DNA of 64,000 nucleotides from Flavobacteriales bacterium (GTDB taxonomy: Bacteria > Bacteroidota > Bacteroidia > Flavobacteriales_D > Sanyastnellaceae). Below, piece after piece: positions 43,718 through 52,950 of the stretch. Both the position numbers and the translations under genes were made by a program. The stretch spans positions 1 to 64,000 of the forward strand of contig JAIXWP010000070.1 in the NCBI GenBank assembly GCA_027491215.1, in the 5' to 3' direction. Under the pieces are notes generated by a model. That model searched no databases. It was given only the letters and a program-made list of their open reading frames with translations, and was not told the origin of the DNA. How positions within the stretch are numbered: position 1 is the first letter of the stretch; each line of letters starts with the position of its first letter.

Positions 43718-44995
43718 ATGGATTCCTATTGGATATTAATTGTCTTACTCTCATTGGTAGCCTCCGCTTTCTCTAGCGGAATGGAAATCGCGTTTATCAC
43801 TTCAAATAAACTTAAGATAGAACTCGACCGAAAGCAGGGAGTTTTCGGAGCGGAGATTATTGGTCATTTTACGAGACATCCAAAGATGTTTATAGCAGCA
43901 ATGCTCGTAGGAAATAATATCGCGCTCGTTATCTACGGATTATATATGGGTGAGGCGGTAACGAATATTTTTACCCATAACCTACCCGACTTCTCCATTT
44001 GGCTTGGTGATGCCGGAATGCTGATTACACAGACATTAATTTCGACCATCATAGTATTGATTTTTGGAGAGTTTATTCCCAAAGCTATTTTCCAAATCAA
44101 TCCTAATCGCTGGCTTAATTTCTTCGCTGTACCCATGTTGTTATGGTATGCAGTATTGTATGTATTCGCCTGGTTTGTTGCTATGATCAGCGACATATTC
44201 TTGAGAGTGTTTTTGAAGACAAAATCCGAAAGCGAAAAAGTAGAATTTGGCCGAATCGATCTTGACCATTTCTTAACAGAAGCCACGGGCAACATCGATA
44301 GATCAAAAGAGTTTGATCATGAAATTCAAATTTTTCAAAACGCGCTTGACTTTTCTAAAGTGAAAGCACGTGATTGCCTTATTCCACGTAATGAAATCGT
44401 AGCGGTAGAGATTACCGATAGCGTTGAAAAACTTCGTCAACTTTTTATTGAAACAAGGCTTTCAAAAATCCTTGTATTCAAAGAAAACATTGATCACATC
44501 ATCGGGTATGTGCATAGTTTTGAGATCTTCAAAAAGCCTGCACACATTCAGCACGTATTGCGTCCTGTAGCGATCATTCCAGAACCAATGGCCGCGAATG
44601 AAATTTTGGAATTATTTATTTCCAAGAAAAAAAGTTTGGCGGTAGTCGTTGATGAATATGGCGGTACTGCGGGGATAATTACCATGGAAGATATCGTGGA
44701 AGAAATTTTTGGGGAGATCGAAGACGAGCACGATAAAGACGAGACCACAGAGAAAAAAATAGATGAACATATCTATGAATTTTCTGCACGATTAGAAATT
44801 GATTATTTGAACGATAAATACCAGTTTAACTTACCGACTAATGTTGAGGAATACGATACATTGGGCGGCTTGATTCTCTATTTATACGAAGATATTCCCG
44901 AAGAGGGGGATGTCATTGATGTCGAGAACTTTACTCTGACCGTCTCTAAGGTCAGTGAAACACGGGTAGAGCTAGTAAAACTGGCGATTAACTGA
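43718..44995 (+). CDS. CorC/HlyC-family CNNM transporter-like protein
   Basis: 425 residues. N-terminal DUF21/CNNM membrane domain with about four helices (ILIVLLSLVASAFSSGMEIAF, MFIAAMLVGNNIALVIYGLYM, ITQTLISTIIVLIFGEFIP, FFAVPMLLWYAVLYVFAWFV). Then a CBS pair around residues 210-340 (LIPRNEIVAVEITD, SLAVVVDEYGGTAGIITMED) and a C-terminal CorC_HlyC domain (EYDTLGGLILYLYEDIPEEGD). The family is linked to Mg/Co export; the hemolysin name is historical. It differs from GldE enough that I do not call it so. The motif VDEYGGTAGI is the family signature. It is probably in line with ppiD. Confidence 0.88.
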   Translation: MDSYWILIVLLSLVASAFSSGMEIAFITSNKLKIELDRKQGVFGAEIIGHFTRHPKMFIAAMLVGNNIALVIYGLYMGEAVTNIFTHNLPDFSIWLGDAGMLITQTLISTIIVLIFGEFIPKAIFQINPNRWLNFFAVPMLLWYAVLYVFAWFVAMISDIFLRVFLKTKSESEKVEFGRIDLDHFLTEATGNIDRSKEFDHEIQIFQNALDFSKVKARDCLIPRNEIVAVEITDSVEKLRQLFIETRLSKILVFKENIDHIIGYVHSFEIFKKPAHIQHVLRPVAIIPEPMAANEILELFISKKKSLAVVVDEYGGTAGIITMEDIVEEIFGEIEDEHDKDETTEKKIDEHIYEFSARLEIDYLNDKYQFNLPTNVEEYDTLGGLILYLYEDIPEEGDVIDVENFTLTVSKVSETRVELVKLAIN

Positions 44996-45104
44996 CCTGC
45001 AAATTATTGATTTTCATTACTTTAAAAGGTTATTCGATTAAGATGTGTTTTGTGTCTATCAATTTACGATATTCGCATCCCAAATTTTTATTAAGCTAGA
45101 CTAT

Positions 45105-47159
45105 ATGGCAATGATCGAAAAAATCAGGAACCAGAAATGGCTCGTGATCACAGTAGTAGGTTTAGGTCTCATCCTATTTTTGGTAACGGGACTAATCCAG
45201 AACATTGATAAATTATCATCTGATTCTATTGGAGAAATTGATGGTGATGAAATCTCTGCTCAAGAATGGATGGCTGCAGTAGAGCAGCAAAAAGTATTGT
45301 TCAACTATTCAGGTAATGAAAGCAGTTTGAGCAATGACACTTGGAACAATCTTGTGGAAAGCAAGCTCATGAAAGATGAGTTTGATGCAATTGGATTGAC
45401 CGTAACGGAAGAAGAGTACGACCAAATCGTATTTGGTGAAATGCTTTCTCCATTCGTTAAGCAAACCATTTATGGTGGACAAGATTCTGCTTCTGTAAGA
45501 GAGCAAATGCGTACCAATTTTGATGGTATGGAGCCTGCTCGTGCTGAGGGTTGGAAAAAACTTATCACTCAAAAGCGTTTGAAAGAGAAGTATGACTTGA
45601 TGGTGAAGCGTGGTTTGTATGCGAACAACCTTGATGGTAAGTGGGCATTCAAGCAGCAAGCTGACAAAGTAAATATCTCTTACGTTGTTAAGACGTACGC
45701 TGAAATTCCAGACAGCACTATCACTTGGACTGAAAGCGATCTTAAGAGCTACTATAACAAGCACAAAAACGATCGTGAATACAAGCAAGAGACTAGCCGC
45801 ACAGTGGAATACATTAAGTTTCCTGTTCAGCCAAGCTCAATGGATAGCGTTTCTATCCGTGAGAGTTTAACTACGCTTGCTACAACATTCAGAACAGCTA
45901 CAAACGATTCAGCTTACGCTGCGGAGAATACTTCAGTAGGTTCTATACCAACTATGAAGTATCACTCAGGTGCTTTCCCAGAGCCTTTCAACACACAAGT
46001 ATTGAATGATTCAATGGGTAAAATCGTTGGTCCATTTGCATTCAATGGCAAAATGAGCATCGCTAAAGTAACCAAGCGAATGAACGAAGTTGACTCCGTA
46101 AAGGCTCGTCACATTTTGATCAAAGCAGATCGTAAAGATGCTGGAGCATTGGCTATTGCTAAAGCAAAGGCTGACTCAATCAAGAATGTAATCGCTAAAG
46201 AAAATAACTTCGAAGCAATGGCTGCGCAATTCGGTTCGGACGGAACTAAGAACACCGGTGGTGATCTTGGTTGGTTTGGTCGTGGTGCAATGGTTAAAGA
46301 ATTCGAAGACGCATCATTCAATGGTAAGTTGAAGCAGTTGCAAACTGTTACTACTGACTTCGGTGTTCACGTTTTGGAAATCACAGAACAGAAGAGTGCA
46401 GTAGCGAAGGTTGCAGTTATTGAGCGTCGTATTGAGCCTAGCGCTGGTACACGTAAGGGTGCATATAGCTTGGCAAGCGAGTTCTCTATCAACTTTGCAG
46501 ACACTGCGGCTTTTAGAGCGGCAGCGGATACATTGAACGGTGGAACTCCAATTATCCCAGCACAAAATATTCGTCCAAACAGCACAACTGTTAGTGGATT
46601 GCAAGATGGATACTCTGTTGTATCATGGGCTTATTCAGCTGACTTGGGTGAAGTATCTCAACCAATGTTGATTGGTACAGATTACATCATTGCTGCTCTA
46701 ACAGAAGTGAAAGAGCGCGGTGTTCCAACGCTTGATAACGTTCGTGAGAAAATGGAAGTTGAAGTAATCAAGGAAAAGAAAGCTGAGAAGTACATGGAAA
46801 TGATGAAGTCTGGTAGCCTTCAAGAAATCGCTACTGCTATTTCATCAACCGTTAAAAATGCTGAGAACATCACACTTCGTAGCGGTAACATTCCAAACAG
46901 TGGAGTAAGCCAACAAGAATATGAAGTGATCGGTATCGCATTTGGATTAAAGAAAGACTTCATCTCTTCTCCAATCCAAGGAAAGGGCGGTGTTTATGTG
47001 ATCCAAAAGACTTCAGATGTAGTTGAAGGTGTTACCACTGATAACTATACTGCTGATCGCGATGGTTTGATGACAAACCTTCAAAACAGAGCAGCAATGG
47101 CAGTATTCAATTCATTCAAAGAAGAAGCTAAAATCGAGGACAATCGATTTGAAAGATAA
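45105..47159 (+). CDS. ppiD: periplasmic peptidyl-prolyl isomerase PpiD/SurA-type
   Basis: 684 residues from the ATG giving MAMIEKIRNQKW; a longer frame into upstream AT-rich sequence is rejected. Inner-membrane anchor WLVITVVGLGLILFLVTGL, then a SurA-N-like chaperone domain (GDEISAQEWMAAVEQQK, LVESKLMKDEFDAIGLTV). A rotamase (parvulin) domain lies at about 340-440: VKARHILIKADRKDA, ENNFEAMAAQFGSDGTK, GGDLGWFGRGAMVKEFEDA. A second C-terminal half lacks those catalytic signs. It assists folding of outer-membrane proteins, fitting the many barrels of this window. It ends in a perfect palindromic terminator. Confidence 0.92.
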   Translation: MAMIEKIRNQKWLVITVVGLGLILFLVTGLIQNIDKLSSDSIGEIDGDEISAQEWMAAVEQQKVLFNYSGNESSLSNDTWNNLVESKLMKDEFDAIGLTVTEEEYDQIVFGEMLSPFVKQTIYGGQDSASVREQMRTNFDGMEPARAEGWKKLITQKRLKEKYDLMVKRGLYANNLDGKWAFKQQADKVNISYVVKTYAEIPDSTITWTESDLKSYYNKHKNDREYKQETSRTVEYIKFPVQPSSMDSVSIRESLTTLATTFRTATNDSAYAAENTSVGSIPTMKYHSGAFPEPFNTQVLNDSMGKIVGPFAFNGKMSIAKVTKRMNEVDSVKARHILIKADRKDAGALAIAKAKADSIKNVIAKENNFEAMAAQFGSDGTKNTGGDLGWFGRGAMVKEFEDASFNGKLKQLQTVTTDFGVHVLEITEQKSAVAKVAVIERRIEPSAGTRKGAYSLASEFSINFADTAAFRAAADTLNGGTPIIPAQNIRPNSTTVSGLQDGYSVVSWAYSADLGEVSQPMLIGTDYIIAALTEVKERGVPTLDNVREKMEVEVIKEKKAEKYMEMMKSGSLQEIATAISSTVKNAENITLRSGNIPNSGVSQQEYEVIGIAFGLKKDFISSPIQGKGGVYVIQKTSDVVEGVTTDNYTADRDGLMTNLQNRAAMAVFNSFKEEAKIEDNRFER

Positions 47160-47178
47160 TCCTTGAATTAAGGAAAAA

Positions 47179-47214
47179 GAAAAAGGCTTTCTCAATTGAG
47201 AAAGCCTTTTTTTA
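47179..47214. terminator. bidirectional terminator ppiD/queA
   Basis: Palindromic AAAAAGGCTTTCTCAATTGA with GAAAGCCTTTTTTT; T-runs on both strands. It touches the queA stop. Confidence 0.9.
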
Positions 47215-48417
47215 TGGGATTAAAATCGAGCTATCTCCGTAGCTGAGAAAATGGAACTTCTCATCGACAGCCTTCTGATAGACTTCCTTCCACTTTTCAC
47301 CTATCAAAGCGGCTACTAGTAAAATGAGAGTGCTTTGCGGTAAATGAAAATTAGTAACCAGTCCTGCTGTTACTCGCACTTTGTATCCTGGAGCCATTAA
47401 TAGCGCAGTAGAACCTACCACCCTCTTTCTTTCGGTCATCTCACACCAATTTATAATTGCTTCAAATGAAGCCTGTATGGTGATGTCTTGAGGCAATTCA
47501 TATGCATCCCATTGTTTTAAATGTAGTTCGGACAGACTATGATTTGTTTCGATCAATTTCACCCCGAGCCAATAAATACTTTCCAGCGTTCTCATGCTAG
47601 TGGTGCCGACGGGGATAATTCTGCCAGAAGTGTCTTTTAATCTAAGAATTACATCTAAGGGTACATCAAAGTACTCTGCGTGCATATCATGTCCTTCTAT
47701 CGTTTTTGTAGACACAGGTTTGAAGGTGCCTGAACCGACGTGCAGGGTTAGCTTTTCATTCTTCACTCCTTTCAATTCGAGATCCGCCAACACTTCTGAC
47801 GTGAAGTGTAAACCAGCAGTGGGCGCGGCTACCGAACCCTCATTTTTTGCGAAAACCGTTTGGTAGCGATCAAGGTCTTCTTCTGTGGCCTTTCTTTCGA
47901 AATATGGAGGCAGCGGTAGTTCTCCTATGTGCTGCATAATTTCCGAAAAACTCACACCACCATTCCACTCGAATTCTACTACAAAACTTGGATCCGTTGC
48001 AATTTTTTCTACGGATAGAATTATCTCTTGCCCGCTGATCAATATATTTTTGAAGAGCTTGCCTTCCTTCCATTTTTTAGCACCACCGATAAGCGCGTCC
48101 CATCGCACGTTGGAGCGCTGGTCCATGGCTTGCTGGTGTTCCATTTTGTGAGGAGAAAGACAGAAAACTTCTATTTCTGCACCAGTTTCCTTTTGAAAAT
48201 GTAGGCGTGCAGGAATGACCTTCGTTTCGTTCAAAACCAAGGTGTCATTTGGCTTGAGATACTGAGATAATTCGGTAAAATGAGAAGGGATGATCTCACC
48301 ATTTACGTAGGCCATTAATCGCGCTTCTTCTCTTTTAGTGCGCGGAAACTTTGCGATTAGCTCTTCTGGAAGAAAATAAGAATAATTTTCTATTTCGATT
48401 TTTTTAGGATCTATCAT
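47212..48417 (-). CDS. queA: tRNA queuosine S-adenosylmethionine ribosyltransferase-isomerase
   Basis: 401 residues; transfers and isomerises ribosyl from SAM to preQ1 in tRNA during queuosine synthesis. Landmarks: YSYFLPEELIAKFPRTKREEAR, NETKVIPARLHFQKETGAEIEV, GELPLPPYFERKATEEDLDRYQ, VAAPTAGLHFTSEVLADLE, HVGSGTFKPV, and GLVTNFHLPQSTLILLVAAL. It is longer than the 345-residue E. coli form because of an insert in the middle, as in other Bacteroidota. The ATG is preceded at 4 bases by a -7 box. It stands alone between two terminators. Confidence 0.95.
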   Translation of the reverse strand: MIDPKKIEIENYSYFLPEELIAKFPRTKREEARLMAYVNGEIIPSHFTELSQYLKPNDTLVLNETKVIPARLHFQKETGAEIEVFCLSPHKMEHQQAMDQRSNVRWDALIGGAKKWKEGKLFKNILISGQEIILSVEKIATDPSFVVEFEWNGGVSFSEIMQHIGELPLPPYFERKATEEDLDRYQTVFAKNEGSVAAPTAGLHFTSEVLADLELKGVKNEKLTLHVGSGTFKPVSTKTIEGHDMHAEYFDVPLDVILRLKDTSGRIIPVGTTSMRTLESIYWLGVKLIETNHSLSELHLKQWDAYELPQDITIQASFEAIINWCEMTERKRVVGSTALLMAPGYKVRVTAGLVTNFHLPQSTLILLVAALIGEKWKEVYQKAVDEKFHFLSYGDSSILIP

Positions 48418-48421
48418 GTTG

Positions 48422-48429
48422 CGAAGTTA
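48422..48429 (-). promoter_or_regulatory. candidate -7 box of queA (leaderless geometry)
   Basis: TAACTTCG on the minus strand (7 of 8), then CAAC and the ATG. No convincing -33 box was seen. Confidence 0.4.
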
Positions 48430-48443
48430 AAACAGAAGGGTAT

Positions 48444-48476
48444 AAAAAAATCGAAGCTGGACGTTTCCAGCTTCAA
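48444..48476 (-). terminator. terminator of the sigma/TonB/FecR operon
   Basis: TGAAGCTGGA/TCCAGCTTCG stem followed by a T-run on the minus strand, 206 bases past the fecR stop. Confidence 0.75.
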
Positions 48477-48681
48477 TTCTAAACCTTAACTAAAACTAAC
48501 TATACTATCTGATGCATCTCTGAAGGATGCTTCATTGTGTGATACTTATCGATTTGTGTAGAGATTAGCTCTACCACTATATTTTTTTTGAGAATTACCG
48601 TTGTAATAAATAGACAACGCGAATATTTAATTTTATTCCTTTAATCTCATTTTATTTTTACCAAAAAAACCTAAAATCAGA
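48477..48681 (-). other. structured 3' region after fecR
   Basis: 205 bases between the fecR stop and the terminator. AT-rich, with small hairpins (GTAGAG/CTCTAC near 48558-48574; GATGCATC-like pairing near 48510-48535). No open frame of note. It could be a long 3' UTR or hold a small RNA; nothing further can be said. Confidence 0.35.
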
Positions 48682-49494
48682 TTATTTAATTTCAACAATC
48701 ATGTTATCCTTAATGGTGTAGTTCAATCCAAATGGTGCGCAAACTGAGATGAGTGCTTCTTCCAGATTCTTGGAGTTAAATTCACCCACATACACTTTAG
48801 AATCAAGATTATTACATTGAATTTCAACATTAAATTGTCTTTCAATTTCATTCAAAACATTCACAAGAGGTTCATTTTCGTAAACGAATTTTCCGTCTAG
48901 CCATTGATTTCCTTTCTTGTATGATTTGAAAGCTACCACTGCACCTTTTGAGGCTCTTGCCATCATGCCTGGTGTAATAATTACTTCTTTATCTCCAGAT
49001 GACACTTTCACACGACCCGTTTCGCAAATGACAGAAAGTTCGTTGTTGCGATCACTTACGTCAAAACTGGTTCCAAGTACTTGGACATTTCCGAGGCTCG
49101 TTTCTACTGTGAACGTGCTCCCTTTCTGCACTTCAAAGAATGCTTGCCCTTTTAATGAGAGCTTTCTTTCCTGTGACCAGTCAGTGTTGTATGAAATCTC
49201 AGCTTCTGGCGCAAGTGTTACTTTCGAATGATCCGGTAATTCTATTGATTGTGAATTTCCCTTCAGGGTTGCAACTACTACAAGTTCATTGTTAGATGGC
49301 CAAAAAATGAGCAATCCCACGAGCAGTGCAATTGCTGCGGCAGCGCTAATTGCCGGCCACATGCGCACTACCTTCTTTTCTTCAGAGGGCAATGCATCTA
49401 TACGACTTTTAATATCCTTCCAAGCATCCTCTTCGGATTTCTTAAAAGGTATCTCCACCCCCCCAAAAAACTTATTATTCTTATGCTGATCCAT
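48682..49494 (-). CDS. FecR-type anti-sigma factor
   Basis: 270 residues; inner-membrane regulator that holds or activates the ECF sigma factor on a signal from the TonB receptor. N-terminal cytoplasmic part, a single membrane segment near 48-65 (AISAAAAIALLVGLLIFW), then the FecR periplasmic domain (LPDHSKVTLAPEAEISYN, GQAFFEVQKGSTFTVETSLG, VQVLGTSFDVSDRNNE, VCETGRVKVSSGDKEVI) and the C-terminal STN-like DUF4974 part (LNEIERQFNVEIQCNN). It is the last gene of the operon, 73 bases after the DUF4249 gene. Usually it follows the sigma gene directly. Confidence 0.92.
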   Translation of the reverse strand: MDQHKNNKFFGGVEIPFKKSEEDAWKDIKSRIDALPSEEKKVVRMWPAISAAAAIALLVGLLIFWPSNNELVVVATLKGNSQSIELPDHSKVTLAPEAEISYNTDWSQERKLSLKGQAFFEVQKGSTFTVETSLGNVQVLGTSFDVSDRNNELSVICETGRVKVSSGDKEVIITPGMMARASKGAVVAFKSYKKGNQWLDGKFVYENEPLVNVLNEIERQFNVEIQCNNLDSKVYVGEFNSKNLEEALISVCAPFGLNYTIKDNMIVEIK

Positions 49495-49567
49495 CTTCTC
49501 GTTTTTAAGTCGATCGAAGGCTTATACACGTATTGCTCGCAACCCCCTACCGACGATTAAAATATTT

Positions 49568-50320
49568 TTATTCTAAATTCAAATTAATTTCAATTGCATT
49601 GATTCCAGTCCAAAAGCCCTTACCCCCGCTTATGTTGTCGGCACCTTCTGTAATAGTGAGTCCGAGCGCTTGATTCCTCAGGAAGAAAAGAGAGCTATAC
49701 TCCTCCTCAATGATATAAATCGTCAGTCGATGTGCCCCGAAATATTTGAAATCGCTAGCAAAAACAATAAGATTGCTTTCCTCAATTGGGCCGGAAAATG
49801 TATTTTGAAACAACCCCGACGGCACTCCAAAAGGAATTTCAACAGGATCTGTTTCTAAGCATTCCAGCTTCAAGAGGTAAGAATATCCCTCTTGATTAAG
49901 CCAAGAGGTGCTGTACACCTCTTCAAAAGGATTATCCGCATTTACATTGACTGTTGGTGAACTGGATTCCAAGATTTGGATATTTGGAGGAATGAGCGCA
50001 GATGCCTGGCTAGCAGTATTGCCGAATGCCTCAAGCACCACAATTTCCCCTGCATTGAAATCGAAAGGCACATCATCCCGATAATAGATACCATTTTCGT
50101 TTTTCTTTAAATACCACGAAAGCTCATCTTTCTTGATTTCTAACTCAGCATTTTCTACCGGGATTTGATAGCCCTCCTCATCCATCTCAAAATATTGCAC
50201 AAAAACGCTATCGGAGTTTGCAATAACATAACCACTCATCACGACCATATTGCGAGGAGTTTCAGGTTCACAGCTAGAAAGACCGAAAACGAATAGTAAT
50301 ATGTAAATTATTTTTCTCAA
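49568..50320 (-). CDS. DUF4249 lipoprotein
   Basis: 250-residue lipoprotein: MRKIIYILLFVFGLSSCEPE with lipobox LSSC (Cys17). DUF4249 beta-sandwich: YVIANSDSVFVQYFEMDEEG, ENAELEIKKDELSW, and C-terminal HRLTIYIIEEEYSSLFFLRN. Members accompany TonB receptors in Bacteroidota and may act as surface binding partners, but no substrate is known. Its start overlaps the receptor stop by 4 bases, so the two are translationally coupled, which supports a physical partnership. Confidence 0.8.
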   Translation of the reverse strand: MRKIIYILLFVFGLSSCEPETPRNMVVMSGYVIANSDSVFVQYFEMDEEGYQIPVENAELEIKKDELSWYLKKNENGIYYRDDVPFDFNAGEIVVLEAFGNTASQASALIPPNIQILESSSPTVNVNADNPFEEVYSTSWLNQEGYSYLLKLECLETDPVEIPFGVPSGLFQNTFSGPIEESNLIVFASDFKYFGAHRLTIYIIEEEYSSLFFLRNQALGLTITEGADNISGGKGFWTGINAIEINLNLE

Positions 50321-52950
50321 AATATGATACTCAATTGTAGTGAAGGAATGAATCCATTCATTTGAATTTCTCGAAGGCTAACTTCCGTTCCGCCTTGATC
50401 GTTAATGACCAAGACATATTGTTTGTCTCGAATATTTTTGCGGTTGTAGACATTAGAAATGCTCGCTTTCCATTCGAAACTCACTTTTTCTCGTTGCATG
50501 GTATAGGTGGCTCCGATGTCCAAACGGTGATAAGGCTTGATTCTCGCGCCATTGATATCACCGTAGACTGGGTAAATAATATTGCTGCCATTTTGCAAAG
50601 TCAGTTGTGTAATACCATAGTACTGCGTAAAAGGTCTACCGCTGCCGAAAATCCAAGTACTCCAGAAATTCCATTTTTTCCATTTGAACTCATAGTTCAT
50701 CTTCGCCTCATGTAATTGATCAAAAGCAGGAGCAATCGCACCCGGCTGATCCAACCCCGGAATATCCATTCTAGAATGTGCTAACGAGTAGCTCACCCAC
50801 ATTTCATGGCGCTTCCATTCTCTGCGAAGCAAAATATCCACACCTAAAGAATAGCCTGTTCCCGATTGAATATTTCTTCTCGCATTATTTTCAATCCAAA
50901 GAATTTGAGAGAGATCGATTGCTGTTCCAGTATTCTTTTTTAAGTATCCCTCCACATCGAATTGCCATTGATTGAGTGGCACTAAAACCCCAACAACAAA
51001 TTGATCAGAATACAACACTGGAATTTGATCATCACCGCTCAGCATCCATGCGTCTGGCTGATTGAGGAAAAGGCTTTGTTGACTTAATCGATGGACGAAT
51101 TGATAAACCCTTCCAACAGAGACTTTGAATAAGATACTATCCGGATTTCCCCAACTGGCATTGGCGCGCCATTCTGGGTACACTTTATTTGTTTTTGAAT
51201 AATGATTAATACGCCCTCCCACACTCCATCGAAGTTCTTCCCATTCATCTACGCGCTCAAAATAAAGCGTACTAATATTTGCAGAGGTACTTATTGTATC
51301 TCTTACAATATCATCTGAACTACCTGAGTTTATTGATATACCATTGTAGTGTATGCCTCCGTAGTAGGTCGCGTCATTGCTCAAATATTTGAGCTGATAG
51401 TCTGTCTTGAAATCGTTAAGTCTACTATTCCCTTCTCTAAAAAAACGTTGTGAATCTTGAAACAGATTGTCGAAAAGTGTATCAATCGCATTCAAAGAAG
51501 CCACATAACTGCTGCGGCCAACCTTCAAATCGTGCTTCCATTTTGTGCTCCAATTTCTTGTCCATCCCATACCCAAACCTCTATTTCCCCATTCACTTTC
51601 ATCGGAGTAGAAATATGAATAATTGCCACTTGTAGTTTGTGAGTTGTAAAGAATACCCAATCTGTCTTGGCTGTAGTATCCACTGATAAAGAAGATATCT
51701 TTTTCGGTAGGTCGAAATGTCAATTTTGTGATGGCGTCAGAGAAACTGTAGTCAGCACTTTGACTTGCATCGTTTTGATTTTCGATGAGCACTGAACTAT
51801 TGTAAACCGTGTTAAAAAGTTCATTGTAGCTCGGCGAATTCCAAAAATCATTGATTGATCTTCGTGCAGCGATCATGAGCGAAGAATTGTTTTTTGTACC
51901 GAGCGGTGTTTCTAGATAGAGGCCTGCGGCGAGTGGTCCGAGATCTATTCTTGCTCCTGATTGATATCGATTCCCTTCCTTTCCTGTAATTTGAACCAAG
52001 CCTCCAACGCGTGCGTCAACGCGGCCTTCTGCGGCGCTTTTACTGATACGCATATTCTTTACTGCAAGCGGATTGATCGCGCTAATTACACCGAACAAGT
52101 GATCCATATGATAGATCGTAAATCCATCAAAACTTAACAAGCTTTGGTCTCCCGCACTGCCGCGAATGATTAGTCCGTTGCTCGATTCATTTGTAGCATT
52201 GATACCAGGAAGCAATTGCGCGCTGCGCAATACATCCGCCTCACCCGGACCGTTGATTGATCCAATTACTTGAGGATTCAAAGATTGAATTCCTGCTATT
52301 GATCCGCTTTCTACTGATGATTTTCCTTTTGCAATGACTTCTGCTGTGGGCAAAAAATCTTTTTTTACTCCAAGCAGTACTGTTGGTTTTCTTTCTCGCT
52401 TTAATTTTTTTACAGAATGAAAAGCTACTTCATATCCTACATAATAAAAAATAAGCGTGCAGGTATCGCTAGGCAGATCGAGGATTGAGAAATTACCCTG
52501 CGCATCACATTGATAATATTTCGCGGGATTCAAAAGGCGAATATTTGTGAAGGGTAAAGGCTCGCTTGACTCTCTATCGATTACCGTTCCCTCTATCGTG
52601 ATAGTCCTTGTTGAATCGACAATAGGATCTGCTGCTACAAGTGGAATGATAACATACGTTGCACCGACCTTTCTATACCCGAGATTTTTATTTTCTAGTA
52701 AAAGAAAAATAACATTATCCAATTCTTCATTTGAAACATTGATGGTCACCTTCTCCTTTTCCAAAGCTGCAGCATCGTATGCGAATCGGACATCATAGGA
52801 ATTTTTTATCGCCTTAAGAACATCCGAAATTGGTTTGTTTTCGCAAGAATAGGTGATGAGCACTGGAGATTTTTGAGCGAGCAAATTTGTATTGCCAACG
52901 GCAATAAAAACAAGAAAGATGATAGATCGAAAAATGAAAGTAAATCTCAC
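50317..52950 (-). CDS. TonB-dependent receptor with STN signalling domain
   Basis: 877 residues. Signal peptide ends LLA before QKSP. N-terminal STN domain at about 30-105 (CENKPISDVLKAIKNSYDVRFAYD, VTINVSNEELDNVIFLLLENKN) marks it as a transducer able to signal to FecR. A carboxypeptidase-regulatory-like segment (IEGTVIDRESSEPLPFTNIRL) follows. The plug carries GEADVLRSAQLLPGINATNESS, IRGSAGDQSLLSFDGFTIYH, then a 22-stranded barrel (SFEWKASISNVYNRKNI). Substrate is unknown. It overlaps the sigma gene upstream and the DUF4249 gene downstream by 4 bases each. The C-terminus PSLQLSIIF has the usual Phe. Confidence 0.92.
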   Translation of the reverse strand: MRFTFIFRSIIFLVFIAVGNTNLLAQKSPVLITYSCENKPISDVLKAIKNSYDVRFAYDAAALEKEKVTINVSNEELDNVIFLLLENKNLGYRKVGATYVIIPLVAADPIVDSTRTITIEGTVIDRESSEPLPFTNIRLLNPAKYYQCDAQGNFSILDLPSDTCTLIFYYVGYEVAFHSVKKLKRERKPTVLLGVKKDFLPTAEVIAKGKSSVESGSIAGIQSLNPQVIGSINGPGEADVLRSAQLLPGINATNESSNGLIIRGSAGDQSLLSFDGFTIYHMDHLFGVISAINPLAVKNMRISKSAAEGRVDARVGGLVQITGKEGNRYQSGARIDLGPLAAGLYLETPLGTKNNSSLMIAARRSINDFWNSPSYNELFNTVYNSSVLIENQNDASQSADYSFSDAITKLTFRPTEKDIFFISGYYSQDRLGILYNSQTTSGNYSYFYSDESEWGNRGLGMGWTRNWSTKWKHDLKVGRSSYVASLNAIDTLFDNLFQDSQRFFREGNSRLNDFKTDYQLKYLSNDATYYGGIHYNGISINSGSSDDIVRDTISTSANISTLYFERVDEWEELRWSVGGRINHYSKTNKVYPEWRANASWGNPDSILFKVSVGRVYQFVHRLSQQSLFLNQPDAWMLSGDDQIPVLYSDQFVVGVLVPLNQWQFDVEGYLKKNTGTAIDLSQILWIENNARRNIQSGTGYSLGVDILLRREWKRHEMWVSYSLAHSRMDIPGLDQPGAIAPAFDQLHEAKMNYEFKWKKWNFWSTWIFGSGRPFTQYYGITQLTLQNGSNIIYPVYGDINGARIKPYHRLDIGATYTMQREKVSFEWKASISNVYNRKNIRDKQYVLVINDQGGTEVSLREIQMNGFIPSLQLSIIF

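Noticed and set aside
43718..44995. Hemolysin
   Set aside because: The name is historical; the domains are DUF21/CNNM, CBS pair and CorC_HlyC, consistent with an ion-related membrane protein.
45000..45104. Longer start for ppiD
   Set aside because: The 20 extra residues are from AT-rich intergenic DNA and the ATG at 45105 puts the membrane anchor in a normal place.
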